Assembly (NCBI RefSeq): GCF_900169565.1
Contig: NZ_LT828648.1
Coordinates: 2,516,501-2,580,500, forward strand
Direction of reading: 5' to 3'
Source of the DNA: Nitrospira japonica
GTDB lineage: Bacteria; Nitrospirota; Nitrospiria; Nitrospirales; Nitrospiraceae
Length of the DNA stretch: 64,000 bases
Positions 17,684 through 27,058 of this stretch are shown here, piece by piece. The notes under the pieces were generated by a model. The model searched no databases, was not told where the DNA came from, and was given only the letters and a program-made list of their open reading frames with translations. Numbering within the stretch: the stretch's first letter is position 1; each line of letters starts with the position of its first letter. The position numbers were made by a program, and so were the translations under genes.

Positions 17684-19102
17684 CTATTCCTGCACTGGAG
17701 GGTCTGTTTCACTGCCGCCGTTTTCACTGTCCGGCCTGCCGATTCCCAGCGTGTCCATTCGATATTTCAGCATGCGGCGGCTGATGCCCAGTTGGTTCGC
17801 CGCGTGAGTTTGGATGTAGTTGTTCTTTTTCAAGGCATCCAGAATAATCTCACGCTCGAACTCTGCGACGGCCTTTTCAAGGGAGAGACGGCCTGCCAGG
17901 GTATCGTCGCGTAACGACGAGGAACGGCTGTCATTACGGACGATCGTGGGGAGATGTTCCAGCGTGACGCTATCCGATCCCTTCGACCATATAAAGGCCT
18001 GTTCGATGATGTTTTCCATCTCCCGTACGTTGCCGGGCCACGGATAGCGCGTCAAGAGGTCGACGGCGTCCTTGGAGAATTCCTGGTGCGGCCGGTTCTC
18101 TTCTTCGATTCGCTTTGAGAGAAAATGTCTGGCGAGCAGGGGAATGTCTTCGCCTCGATCCCGCAGCGGAGGAAGATAGAGGGCGATAACGTTGATCCGG
18201 TAGTACAGATCTTCCCGGAACAGTCCCTTCCGGACGAGCTCCTCGAGGTTTTTGTTGGTCGCCGCGACGATCCTGACGTCGACCTTGATTGCCTGGACCC
18301 CGCCGATCCTGGTGAATTCCCGCTCTTGCAGGACGCGAAGCAACTTGGCTTGCGTCATGGCGCTCAGGTCCCCGATCTCATCCAGGAACAGAGTGCCGCT
18401 GTTCGCGAGATCGAACTGGCCCACGCGCCTGGCCGTGGCGTCTGTGAAAGACCCCTTCTCATGCCCGAACAATTCGCTTTCGATAAGGGTTTCGGGGAGT
18501 GCGGCGCAGTTCAGCGCGACAAACGGACGGTCTCGTCTTCCGCTGTTGAAGTGGAGTGCCTTGGCGACCAGCTCTTTGCCTGTCCCGCTCTCGCCGGTGA
18601 TGAGCACCGTCGTCCGGCTGTCGGCGACCTGCTCGATTTTGGTGTAGATTTCCTGCATCGGGCGGCTTTTCCCGATGAGATTATGAAATGCGTAGCGCTG
18701 CGTGACCTGCGCCCGGAGGCTCTTGACTTCGCGTTCGAGTTCCTTCGAATTGAGCGCCCGGTCCACGACGATGCGGAGCTCCTCCGCGTCGAAGGGCTTC
18801 GAAAGATAGTCCGCCGCACCCAGTTTCATGGCGTCCACGGCCGTCTTCACCGATTTTGTGCCGGTCAGCATGATGATGGGGGCGGGGCAGTCTTCGGACC
18901 GCAGCGACTGGAGCACCGACAGGCCGTCCGTGCCGGGTAAAATCACGTCCAGGAGAATCAGATGGGGAGCTTCCTTATGATAGAGATCGAGCCCCTCCTG
19001 CGCATCCGCGGCCTGGATGACCTCGTAGGTCGGTTCGAGGATGACCTTCAGGGAGGCGCGGACACGGGATTCGTCGTCGATCAAAAGGACTCGCTTTTTC
19101 AC
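17684..19102 (-). CDS. NtrC-family sigma-54-dependent response regulator with variant GAFTGA loop
   Basis: The 472-residue protein has a receiver domain (LLIDDE, LLLDVILPG, LTGTKS, SKPFD), an AAA+ sigma-54 activation domain (Walker A GESGTGKE, Walker B GTLFLDEIGDL) and a Fis-type helix-turn-helix (YIQTHAANQLGISRRMLKYRM). The sigma-54 contact loop reads GSFTDA rather than GAFTGA. It is 27 bp after a histidine kinase gene that is presumably its partner. Target promoters are not evident in the window. Confidence 0.93.
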   Translation of the reverse strand: MKKRVLLIDDESRVRASLKVILEPTYEVIQAADAQEGLDLYHKEAPHLILLDVILPGTDGLSVLQSLRSEDCPAPIIMLTGTKSVKTAVDAMKLGAADYLSKPFDAEELRIVVDRALNSKELEREVKSLRAQVTQRYAFHNLIGKSRPMQEIYTKIEQVADSRTTVLITGESGTGKELVAKALHFNSGRRDRPFVALNCAALPETLIESELFGHEKGSFTDATARRVGQFDLANSGTLFLDEIGDLSAMTQAKLLRVLQEREFTRIGGVQAIKVDVRIVAATNKNLEELVRKGLFREDLYYRINVIALYLPPLRDRGEDIPLLARHFLSKRIEEENRPHQEFSKDAVDLLTRYPWPGNVREMENIIEQAFIWSKGSDSVTLEHLPTIVRNDSRSSSLRDDTLAGRLSLEKAVAEFEREIILDALKKNNYIQTHAANQLGISRRMLKYRMDTLGIGRPDSENGGSETDPPVQE

Positions 19103-19129
19103 GCTGGCAATTACTCCGTTTCTCGCTGG

Positions 19130-20407
19130 TTATAACGACAAGGCAGGCAGGTTCACAAGAAACGTCGTCCCTTTTCCCGGCACGCTCCGGACTTCGATCT
19201 CCCCCCGATGTTCCTGGACGATCTGGTGGACGATCGTCAATCCGAGCCCGGTGCCTTCGTGTTCGCCGCTTTCGTGTTTGGTCGTGAAAAACGGATCGAA
19301 GATATGCTCCAGATTGCCCTCCGGAATGCCTTCTCCGGTATCCTCTGTCTCCACTTGCACCCAAACTCTTCCGCCCGGTCTGTTCAAAAGTTTCGTGCGG
19401 ACCCGCAGGAAGCCGCCCGCTTTCCCCATGGCGTCCAGCGCGTTCAGGAACAGATTCAGAAAGACTTGCTTGACCTGCTGACGGTCCAGCATGACACGAG
19501 GCAGGTTTGTCGCCAACTCTTTTTCAATCCTGATCCCCTTGGTGTCGGCCTTGACGTCGATGAAATAGAGGCAAGACGACACGATGTCGTTGATGTCTTC
19601 TTCCGTCAGTTTCGGCTCCATGTATCGCGCGTAATCGAGAATCTCGTCGATGAGCCGTTCGATCCGGTAGACGTCGTCGAGCACGATGCGGCTGAAGTCC
19701 CGAATGAAATCCGGGTCATCTTTGCGTTCGGGAGCCAGTTGGATGAACGTCTTGATGGACGTCAGCGGATTGCGAATCTCGTGGGCAAACCCCCCGGCGA
19801 TCGTTTCCAGTGATTTGAGACGGTCCGTTCGTTTCATCAGCAGGTGCGAGCGGTGCAAGTCTTCATAGAGCATCAGGCGATCGACCGCATTGGTCGCCGT
19901 TTGCGCCAGCACGGCCAACAGGGCATGGACGGAGGCCGCATGCTGACCGCGAGGCTGAGCTGCGTCCAGCAGGGAGAATGCGATCAGTTGGCCGCGGCTG
20001 ATATGCGGCAGGGCCAATGCCATGCCAAGAGCCGCCAGTGCCGGTTCGTCGGACACGTCGAGGGCGAACGATCCGCCGAAGGATGCCGTGTGATGCGAGG
20101 CGATCTCCGATTGCGGCGAAGACAGTCGATGCGGAACCGGATGGTCCAAGGCTATGGATTCGGGAAGCTTGGTTTTAGCCGGCGATCCCGTCGTCGCCGC
20201 GCGGCGGTAATACTCATGCTCCCGATCGAGAAGGTAGAGCGCTCCGTGCGTTGCGCCCCCGACGCGGGAGAGTTCTTGCAGGGCGCGCTCGCTCAAGGGG
20301 CCCAGATCGGTCATGGCCCCCAAGTCGATGGAAAACCGCGTCAGCTGGTCGAAAAATTCAGTTGTCGGGGAGCTGTCGGATGCAGGATTCGCAGGTCGTG
20401 TCGACAT
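19130..20407 (-). CDS. Cytoplasmic GAF-domain sensor histidine kinase
   Basis: The 425-residue protein lacks signal peptide and membrane helices. Residues about 20-180 look like a GAF sensor domain. The kinase core follows: H-box GGFAHEIRNPLTSIKTF, N-box FLNLFLNALDAM, DTGEGIPE, and GTGLGLTIVHQI. It resembles NtrB/ZraS-type kinases that partner NtrC regulators, and the next gene is such a regulator. A ribosome site (AGGTGAC) lies just before the ATG. The 1397-residue PilZ protein gene ends 96 bp upstream. Confidence 0.9.
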   Translation of the reverse strand: MSTRPANPASDSSPTTEFFDQLTRFSIDLGAMTDLGPLSERALQELSRVGGATHGALYLLDREHEYYRRAATTGSPAKTKLPESIALDHPVPHRLSSPQSEIASHHTASFGGSFALDVSDEPALAALGMALALPHISRGQLIAFSLLDAAQPRGQHAASVHALLAVLAQTATNAVDRLMLYEDLHRSHLLMKRTDRLKSLETIAGGFAHEIRNPLTSIKTFIQLAPERKDDPDFIRDFSRIVLDDVYRIERLIDEILDYARYMEPKLTEEDINDIVSSCLYFIDVKADTKGIRIEKELATNLPRVMLDRQQVKQVFLNLFLNALDAMGKAGGFLRVRTKLLNRPGGRVWVQVETEDTGEGIPEGNLEHIFDPFFTTKHESGEHEGTGLGLTIVHQIVQEHRGEIEVRSVPGKGTTFLVNLPALSL

Positions 20408-20503
20408 GTCACCTGGGGAACAGAGGTGCTGACTAACGCCTGACCGACTATCCTAATTCAGCCCGGTCGGCGTTCAAAGATGTACGGAGTATACACTGAG
20501 GAA

Positions 20504-23500
20504 TTAAAACGAGCTAGAGGAAATCCGTTTCCCAACGACGGCGACCAGAGCGTGACCATTAAAGACGGTGTTGATGCGAAACGGATGGGCGCCGGACTGA
20601 CGGAGCAAGGAGGCCAGCGCGTGGTGATCGAAGGTATGGAGGATCCCATGGCGGATGGCTTCGTGCAGCCGTCCGAGATAGTGGAGAACCCCTTGAGGCT
20701 GGGGGCCGAATTCATCCACATTGGCCATCCGGAGATGTCGTCGGTAGAGGGTGGAAAGATCCGTGTCGGCATGAAACACGGTGAAGACGAGACGCCCTTG
20801 CGGATGGAGGATCCTGACCCATTCGCGAAGCGTGGCTTGCGGGGAGTTGACGAAAGACAGCGAGAGATTGCAGATGATTCGATGCAGAGATCGGGAACGG
20901 AACGGAAGCGTCTGCGCCCACTCCGTTCGCACCCAGGCGCATCTCATGGCGGGAATCGACGTGAGGCCGCCGGTTCGCCCGCCGGCAAGTTCGCGCTGAA
21001 GGATATCCGTGTGGTCCTGCACCTGCCGTAATGGATCCGCCGAACGTCCCAGTCCGATGAGGAGCGGGGCCTGTTCCGGCGACTGTCCCCGCTGTCTCGT
21101 CCAATAGGAATGGTTGACCAATATTGTCCGGGTCATGTCGCTCTGTCCAATACCGGCATCCACGACGATCGTTTCCAGGGACAGCGGGGTCAGAAAGGCA
21201 TGCAGATCGTCCAGGAGCTTTCGGTATTCGTGAAGGGTGGCCAAGTGAGGGAGTTGTTGTAGATGGGCCAGTTCCAGTGCGTCGCGGTTGATTTGGGATA
21301 AATTGCGATGGAGGCGCGTCTGCTCCAACTCCAAACAGAGCTGGCGCGCGAGCATCTCAGAGGCCGCCGGACGCAGTTCGGTGGAGTTCGGCTGCCACGA
21401 CAGTGCGACCGTGATGTGGTCGAGAATCTTCCGGAATGCCGAGGATTCCGTCTCATCGACATGGAACCGGCCCGCGATGGAAGAGGGAATGCTGATGATC
21501 ATGGTCTGGCTGCTGAGCGCGCTGAGAAAGTCATGCGGCAGATCCGAGGGAGGAAGCGGGCTCGTTTCATTCCGGGGGCCGGTGACGATCGCGAGCGGTG
21601 AATGCAGGAGCCGGATGTCCTCCAGGGTGGATCCGAGGTCCGTCATGCGGCCGGCTATGGTGTCGGCGACGAACTGGTCAAGATTGACGTTGAGGCCTAG
21701 TACGTTTGTGATTCCGCGCCGCAATCCGTAGCGATAATCCGCAATCAGATCGTGTCCATGGACGGCCATCAACGCGGATCCGACGTCGACGACGGGATTC
21801 AGCAGCATCAACAGGTCGAGCGGATGCGTCTGAACCGTCATCTTTAACGCGGCCCGCGCACTCAGATCGCTGGCCAAGACCACGACGCGGGCCGACGGCC
21901 AGGTGTGCTGGACAAACTCGACGACTTTGGCAAGGTCTGCTTGCATGCCCCGCAGCGTCGTGTTTTGCGGTTCCCCGTCGCTCAGGCCGAGGTGATTGGA
22001 ATGATCGTAACGCAGTACTCGAAGTCCATGGCTCAGCAAAAAATACGACAGCCCGGCGTAGTCGCGGGACGTTTGACCGTAGCCCGGTGCGATGATCAGT
22101 ACCGGCGTGTCCGGCGCCATCGGCCGTCCGAGATGATCGTCGACGATGACGATGGTTTGTCCCCGCGCGGTCCGGCATTCCCGTTGGATGCTGAGGACCG
22201 ATGTCTCCCCGTGCACTTTCATGCTGGTGGGTGCCCAAAGGTGTTGCCGAACGAGACGAGCCAATTCGCGCTCGGCATAGGGACTGAGCGGCAGGAAGCT
22301 GACGCCGACACGCACGGCGGGAGCGGCTTGGGCCAGTCGAAGCTCGCTCGAAGCGGCCGTCTCGGGAACTGACCAGACGACCCTGACCGGCAGCGAGAAG
22401 TCGGGGGTTCCAGGTTCGTGAAGGCCCGAATGGGCGGAGAGTTTTCCCGAAGCGAAGTGGAGCAGCATGAGGTCACGGAGGCGGTCGTGGCCGGCGTTGA
22501 CGATCAGGCACGCTCCCTGCCGGCTGATGTCCGTTACCCGTGCGATCAAACGGTCCTGGCCGTTCTGCGGTTCCGCCTCCAGTCGAGCGGGAAGAGCCAA
22601 CGGAACCCGTACGGTTTCCCGCCGGTCATCGCCATAGGGCGCGGATGGTGCGCGATCCGCCGCCGTCGACGTGATATGGACATCGAGGGAAAAGCTCAGC
22701 GATTGTTCCCGCGCGGCTTCGACGAAGGACCCAAGAACGGAAGAGTCGGAATCGCTCGGAGTGTCGAAGACGAGAATCAGGCGAACGGGCTGTGCTCCCT
22801 GGGGTTTCGGCGTATCGATAGTCTGCCGGGGGACGGCGGCGGCGGTCAGTTCCAATGCGCCGACCGAGGTTCGCAGTACGGCTCGAACCGTTTGCTGATC
22901 GAAGGCCGGAAAGTCCTGGGCCAGAGTGATACAGGCACCCCCCTGACCCAGGTTGACGAGAGTGCCGTGCCAAACCGCAGATCCGATGGTCACGCGAGAG
23001 GGCAGTATGGTGGTGACACGTGAAGCGCCTCTGCGATCTCGTGCATCGCCCTGGTGAGGCGCCGAAGGGAAGTGCGTCGGGGTCTGCGGAGGCGGGGAGG
23101 GTCGGGTCTCCTCGATTTTCAAGGGCGTGGCCGGAACGGCCTCGACGGTTTCCGTCACCGGAGTGTCCGGGATGACGGGAAGCCGCAGGACAGCACGAAG
23201 CGGCCCCGACGCGGGAAGGGAGAAATCCAACCGGCCGTTCAATGCAGAAGCCAGGGTGTAGAGTCCCGGCCAGTCCACGATGTTCGATGTGTCCGGCGGT
23301 AACGCTCTGCCCACACGGTCCACAGACGAGATGTCAGACTCCAGACATTCGATCTCGATTTCGCTCGGCGGCGGCAAAGGGAATAGGACAGCACCGGCTG
23401 CGTCCGCCTCCCGACCCGCCGGGGCCGTCCGGATACGCAGAGAGTGCTGTCTCCCGACGGCGGTCAACATAGTTCGCATGGCCAAGAGCAGTTGACGCAT

Positions 23501-24697
23501 GCACTCAATGGCTTGCGCACGGTCTCCCGAAAACAGCGGCAACCGGGACGCATAGTCAGTTGTGACGGGGAAGGGCCACGTACTGTGAACGGACAAGGAT
23601 GCCATCGCTTCGTCGATCAGGTCGTTGATCGTGCGTTCGGCTGCGGCCTGGTCGGCCGTGGCGTGCATCAATCCGACGAACCGCTCTCGCAGGGTGTCGG
23701 CGACAATCGATTGTTCGACGATGGCGGCGAGTTTGTCTTCCAAGTTGACGGCGCGCATGGTGTCCAGCAGGGCCTGTGCTTCCCGACGCAGAGTCTCCAA
23801 CGGGCGGGCGATCTCCTCGGACAGCGTGATGAACTGGTCGATGACGGTTCGAGTGAGGTGACCTCCCGTGGGCGCTGCCACCGAGCTTCGAGCCGGCGTC
23901 CGTCCCAGCGCGTCGGAGGACAGGTTTCGAATCACCCCGATGGTGCCCAAGAAGCGTCGGTGCGGATCGTACAATCCGCGGGCACGCACTTCCGCCGGCA
24001 CGGCCTTGTCCGGCTGGTCCGTCGAGGGTTTTCCGCGGAAGGTCAGCTCGATGCCTCGAGTGTTTCGAGAGCCGGAACGCCGTTCGTTGAACCGAAACGC
24101 CGCCGCCGCATGGTCTTTCGGAGAGAACACCGTTGTGTAGGGTGCGCCGACCAGCTCCTCGGGTGCATAGCCGAGTAACAGTGAGACGTTCGGTCCAAGC
24201 GATACGAAGTGGCCATCGGCATTCAGTTCATAGAAAATATCCGGTATCGAGGCGAGGAGATGCTGATAGCGCGACTCGGCTCGCGCCGCCGCGGCTCTGA
24301 GCTCCTGTTTTTCCAGTGCTTGCCTGGCGCAGAAAAGAAGCTCGGCGAGAAACGCGGGAGATTGCTTGGACAATAGAAAGTCCGCGCCGGTCCGCATGGC
24401 ATGGGCGGCCACGGCAGTATCGGGTTGATTGCTTTGCAGGATCACCGACGCGTGGTCGGCCTGGCGCTTGAGGTCTTCGATCAGTCCCTGATCATGTTCG
24501 GACAGACACCCCTCGTCGATGAGGATCAGTGTCCATTCCACGGCGTATGCGCGGGAGAGGGCCCTGGCTTCTTGCGCGGAATAGGCGATGTCGACGCGGC
24601 AATCCGAAAAAAATCCTCGGAAACCGACTGTGATGAGCTTGATCTCTTGGGGATGACTGTTGACGATCAGGATCGAAACCGGCATGCGCTGCGCCAT
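20504..24697 (-). CDS. Giant multidomain protein: degenerate sensor kinase - 2 PilZ - LuxD-like hydrolase - methyltransferase
   Basis: The 1397-residue protein has these regions: pseudo-receiver (1-125; phosphoacceptor-like Asp in LILIDE, but the usual acidic pair is missing), PAS (140-258), helical and degenerate HATPase-like part (280-510; no H-box), PilZ 1 (552-650; RRGASR, NLGQGG), PilZ 2 (690-815; RRETVR and canonical DISRQG), alpha/beta hydrolase like LuxD acyl-transferase (825-1095; APGYGQ, LRYDHSNHLGLSDGE, LASDLSARAA), and a class I methyltransferase-like end (1115-1392; VVDAGIGQ, LHPQGRLVFTVF). The LuxD nucleophile Ser position appears to be Asp944. The PilZ domains suggest c-di-GMP control. 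A ribosome site AGGAAA precedes the ATG. It is first in the cluster with a kinase, an NtrC-type regulator and an HD-GYP regulator. Confidence 0.85.
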   Translation of the reverse strand: MAQRMPVSILIVNSHPQEIKLITVGFRGFFSDCRVDIAYSAQEARALSRAYAVEWTLILIDEGCLSEHDQGLIEDLKRQADHASVILQSNQPDTAVAAHAMRTGADFLLSKQSPAFLAELLFCARQALEKQELRAAAARAESRYQHLLASIPDIFYELNADGHFVSLGPNVSLLLGYAPEELVGAPYTTVFSPKDHAAAAFRFNERRSGSRNTRGIELTFRGKPSTDQPDKAVPAEVRARGLYDPHRRFLGTIGVIRNLSSDALGRTPARSSVAAPTGGHLTRTVIDQFITLSEEIARPLETLRREAQALLDTMRAVNLEDKLAAIVEQSIVADTLRERFVGLMHATADQAAAERTINDLIDEAMASLSVHSTWPFPVTTDYASRLPLFSGDRAQAIECMRQLLLAMRTMLTAVGRQHSLRIRTAPAGREADAAGAVLFPLPPPSEIEIECLESDISSVDRVGRALPPDTSNIVDWPGLYTLASALNGRLDFSLPASGPLRAVLRLPVIPDTPVTETVEAVPATPLKIEETRPSPPPQTPTHFPSAPHQGDARDRRGASRVTTILPSRVTIGSAVWHGTLVNLGQGGACITLAQDFPAFDQQTVRAVLRTSVGALELTAAAVPRQTIDTPKPQGAQPVRLILVFDTPSDSDSSVLGSFVEAAREQSLSFSLDVHITSTAADRAPSAPYGDDRRETVRVPLALPARLEAEPQNGQDRLIARVTDISRQGACLIVNAGHDRLRDLMLLHFASGKLSAHSGLHEPGTPDFSLPVRVVWSVPETAASSELRLAQAAPAVRVGVSFLPLSPYAERELARLVRQHLWAPTSMKVHGETSVLSIQRECRTARGQTIVIVDDHLGRPMAPDTPVLIIAPGYGQTSRDYAGLSYFLLSHGLRVLRYDHSNHLGLSDGEPQNTTLRGMQADLAKVVEFVQHTWPSARVVVLASDLSARAALKMTVQTHPLDLLMLLNPVVDVGSALMAVHGHDLIADYRYGLRRGITNVLGLNVNLDQFVADTIAGRMTDLGSTLEDIRLLHSPLAIVTGPRNETSPLPPSDLPHDFLSALSSQTMIISIPSSIAGRFHVDETESSAFRKILDHITVALSWQPNSTELRPAASEMLARQLCLELEQTRLHRNLSQINRDALELAHLQQLPHLATLHEYRKLLDDLHAFLTPLSLETIVVDAGIGQSDMTRTILVNHSYWTRQRGQSPEQAPLLIGLGRSADPLRQVQDHTDILQRELAGGRTGGLTSIPAMRCAWVRTEWAQTLPFRSRSLHRIICNLSLSFVNSPQATLREWVRILHPQGRLVFTVFHADTDLSTLYRRHLRMANVDEFGPQPQGVLHYLGRLHEAIRHGILHTFDHHALASLLRQSGAHPFRINTVFNGHALVAVVGKRISSSSF

Positions 24698-25027
24698 CGA
24701 GAAATTTCCTGGCGTGCCGAGTCGTCCGGATCGTTCCGATCGGCGTCGGCAGAACGCGCGATCGTACCGGCTGTTTCGAGACCGGCCGGCCCGGTCATGT
24801 CAGAGATCGTCGTCAACCGCTCGTGTAGGGTTGGTATGTGAATATCATACGAGGTCGACGGAAACACAGTCCAGATGGGGTGGAACTCGCTCCCGCTTTG
24901 GTAGGGGGCGGGCGGACAGAATTGAGAACCTGCACAAAAAAGGACGGTGGTCGGGAACGGGCGGAAGCGATGGGACGGTGACCGGCGGGTTCGCGGGACG
25001 CCGGCGGGGCGAAAAATGGGAGGAAGG
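24698..25027. other. 330-bp intergenic region
   Basis: No credible gene is seen here; the open frames crossing it are short and continue out of the neighbouring genes in other frames. It holds the candidate promoter of the 1397-residue protein gene (24844-24873, minus strand). Overlapping it is a short inverted repeat, GTATG-N7-CATAC at 24834-24850, that could be an operator. The rest, up to the stop of the secreted protein gene at 25028, is G-rich on the plus strand and shows nothing further. Confidence 0.5.
24844..24873 (-). promoter_or_regulatory. Candidate sigma-70 promoter of the PilZ-hydrolase-methyltransferase gene
   Basis: Read on the minus strand, TGGACT (-35) and TATGAT (-10) are separated by 18 bp, about 150 bp upstream of the start codon. 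The -10 box overlaps an inverted repeat. Motif match only. Confidence 0.4.
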
Positions 25028-26035
25028 TTATCGGACCTGTGCCGTACTAGGCCCGGGGCAGGCGCCCGGAGTCATGTACAACAGATAGTTTCCCATGCCG
25101 TGCTGGTCCTCTTTCTTCTGCAGCGGATGGTGATGGACCATCACCATCTCATAATCGTCGCTCTTGGTGACCGCAAACCCCTGGCCGTTCTTGTATACCT
25201 GATGCGGAGGGAACTCCAAAAAGGTGCCGTCCATGGAGACGTCGGGAACGGTTCGCAGCAGGGTCTCCTTGCGAGTCTTGTTCTCCAAGGCGATCAACAG
25301 TAGCTCGTCGTGCCCGTGGGGGTAGGCGAACTTCACGCAGCCATCCATCGAAAACTTCAGCGGCGCGGCATGGACCTGGACGCCCGGCTTGATTTCGATG
25401 CCTTCATCGGTCTGATCGGCCCCGCGCTGGGAAAACTTGCTGTAACACACCACGTTCACGCCCACTTGGTACACGTCCATTTCCTTCACCGAAGCGCCAT
25501 CACGGGCCATGTACATCGTAAAGCTGGCCATCACGTCGCGTGTCGGCGGGGCTTTGTGATAGAAGGCGACGACCGACATGAGATTCTGGCCTTTGGCCAG
25601 TTTCACCCCGTACCCGTCCGGAAACTTCGCCTCCGTCATTTCGAGACCGGCGCCGCCGAAAAACAGCGGTTCGCCCGGACACGACACGCTCGGCTTGTCG
25701 TTGTTGAGCATCAGGATATGGTGCAGGTAGTTGCGGGGCAGCTGAGTGCCGTCCTTGGTGAACACTTCGGATTTGAATCCGACCATGTACATGTCCTTGG
25801 GGAGTTGAAAGACATGCTTGGGCATGGATGCGGCCAAATCGCCGTCGTGCGCCGATGGCAGGTCGATCGGCCCGAACGTCAATCTGACGAGATCGTCTTC
25901 TATCGTAACCGTCGTCGTGACCTGATTGGCCAGCGTGGGAACCGCATGATGATCGTGCGCGTTATGTCCGCCGGATGCCCAGGCCGGCGACAGCATGCAG
26001 AGGCTGACAAACAGCACGATGAAGGCTGACGACAT
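25028..26035 (-). CDS. Secreted His-rich protein, SURNod19 / copper-monooxygenase-like
   Basis: The 335-residue protein has a signal peptide (cleavage near PAWASGGH) followed by a His-rich start (HNAHDHH). It contains RNYLHHILMLNND, YPHGHDELL and EMVMVHHHPL. The paired histidines in a strand followed by MLNN recall the SURNod19 family and the copper sites of peptidylglycine-type monooxygenases, so it may bind copper. The resemblance is from motif memory, not an alignment. An excellent ribosome site (GAGGAGG) lies before the ATG. It is probably periplasmic. Confidence 0.6.
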   Translation of the reverse strand: MSSAFIVLFVSLCMLSPAWASGGHNAHDHHAVPTLANQVTTTVTIEDDLVRLTFGPIDLPSAHDGDLAASMPKHVFQLPKDMYMVGFKSEVFTKDGTQLPRNYLHHILMLNNDKPSVSCPGEPLFFGGAGLEMTEAKFPDGYGVKLAKGQNLMSVVAFYHKAPPTRDVMASFTMYMARDGASVKEMDVYQVGVNVVCYSKFSQRGADQTDEGIEIKPGVQVHAAPLKFSMDGCVKFAYPHGHDELLLIALENKTRKETLLRTVPDVSMDGTFLEFPPHQVYKNGQGFAVTKSDDYEMVMVHHHPLQKKEDQHGMGNYLLYMTPGACPGPSTAQVR

Positions 26036-26104
26036 GGAACCTCCTCAGGCGGTATCTCCTCAAGCTCTCTCGACCCGGGAGCGCTTGCGGAGTTCGAATC
26101 GAAA

Positions 26105-27016
26105 CTATTTGGTCACACCCGGCGCTGGTTCACCGATCGGCGGGGCCGGTGCGATCCGCTTCCATATATATGTACCGCCCCATTGCCGGGGAGGGATATT
26201 CTTCTTGTCACCTACGCGTGTATACCACCAGACACCCTTGGCTTGCGCGCCATCCTCGGACAATAAGACCTCGAAGCCCCCTTCACGGTCGTTTCCCGTC
26301 TGATGCCATGTGCCGTGCCAGGCCCGATCCTCAAGCTTCGTCGTGATGAAGCGGCCTCCTTGCTGGCTGTACGGCCCATTGCCGGCCTTGTCCAGGGTCG
26401 CCTTGTAGGTCTTGTTGTCTTCGACTTCGAGAATAGTCCATTCACCGCTCAGGTCCGTTTCTCCGTTTTGTGAGACGACGGTGGGCCGCACGGAAGCATC
26501 ATGTGAGGTTTCGTCGGCCAGCTGAACGGCACCGCCGGAATTCCGGAACGATTCGTGCCAGGACAAGAGCACCCATTGCCCGTCGCGGCGTTCCAGTACA
26601 CCGGTTTCCCGAAGCGGCAGCAAGGCCCGCTGTGATTTCTGGTCCTGAACGACGGTGCGGATGTAATCCAGTTCCATCGTGTACCAGGCAAGGTCTCCCT
26701 TGGTCCAGACCTTCAGTTCCCGAATCGGAAGATCGAGTTCGGCGGCCGAGCCGAACTCCTCGAGCATGTCGCGTTCGATGTCGGGCCAGCCGACGTATTT
26801 TCTTCCTCCGATGGTGTAGCTGATGATATCGGAGTCGTGGGCCATCAGTCGCGACAGGGCGGCCATGTCCTTCTCAGCGTTGGCGCGAACCATCGCCCGG
26901 ATCGCGGCCTCGGGGCTGTGCTCTTCGGCGGCCGCGTGCCGTCCGGATGAGTGTACGAGAATTGCGCCAATGGTCAGAGCCCATGCCGTTCGATGAACCA
27001 CATGCCGCATCCCCAT
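26105..27016 (-). CDS. Secreted protein with NTF2/SnoaL-like domain
   Basis: The protein has a signal peptide (about 30 residues, ending HAAAEEH) and then a SnoaL/DUF4440-type cone-shaped domain: EAAIRAMVRANAEKDM...LMAHDSDI, with LERRDGQWVLLSWHES closing it. A C-terminal module of about 120 residues (DLSGEWTILEVEDNK...GTWHQTGN...WWYTRVGD) resembles a small beta-rich lipocalin-like part. The start at 27016 is preferred for its ribosome site (GAGGTC); 27046 is also open. The role is unknown. It lies 42 bp after the PP2C gene. Confidence 0.65.
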   Translation of the reverse strand: MGMRHVVHRTAWALTIGAILVHSSGRHAAAEEHSPEAAIRAMVRANAEKDMAALSRLMAHDSDIISYTIGGRKYVGWPDIERDMLEEFGSAAELDLPIRELKVWTKGDLAWYTMELDYIRTVVQDQKSQRALLPLRETGVLERRDGQWVLLSWHESFRNSGGAVQLADETSHDASVRPTVVSQNGETDLSGEWTILEVEDNKTYKATLDKAGNGPYSQQGGRFITTKLEDRAWHGTWHQTGNDREGGFEVLLSEDGAQAKGVWWYTRVGDKKNIPPRQWGGTYIWKRIAPAPPIGEPAPGVTK

Positions 27017-27058
27017 GCCGGATAGACCTCTCAGTGTGGCGCGCACCGTAAATCGAGG

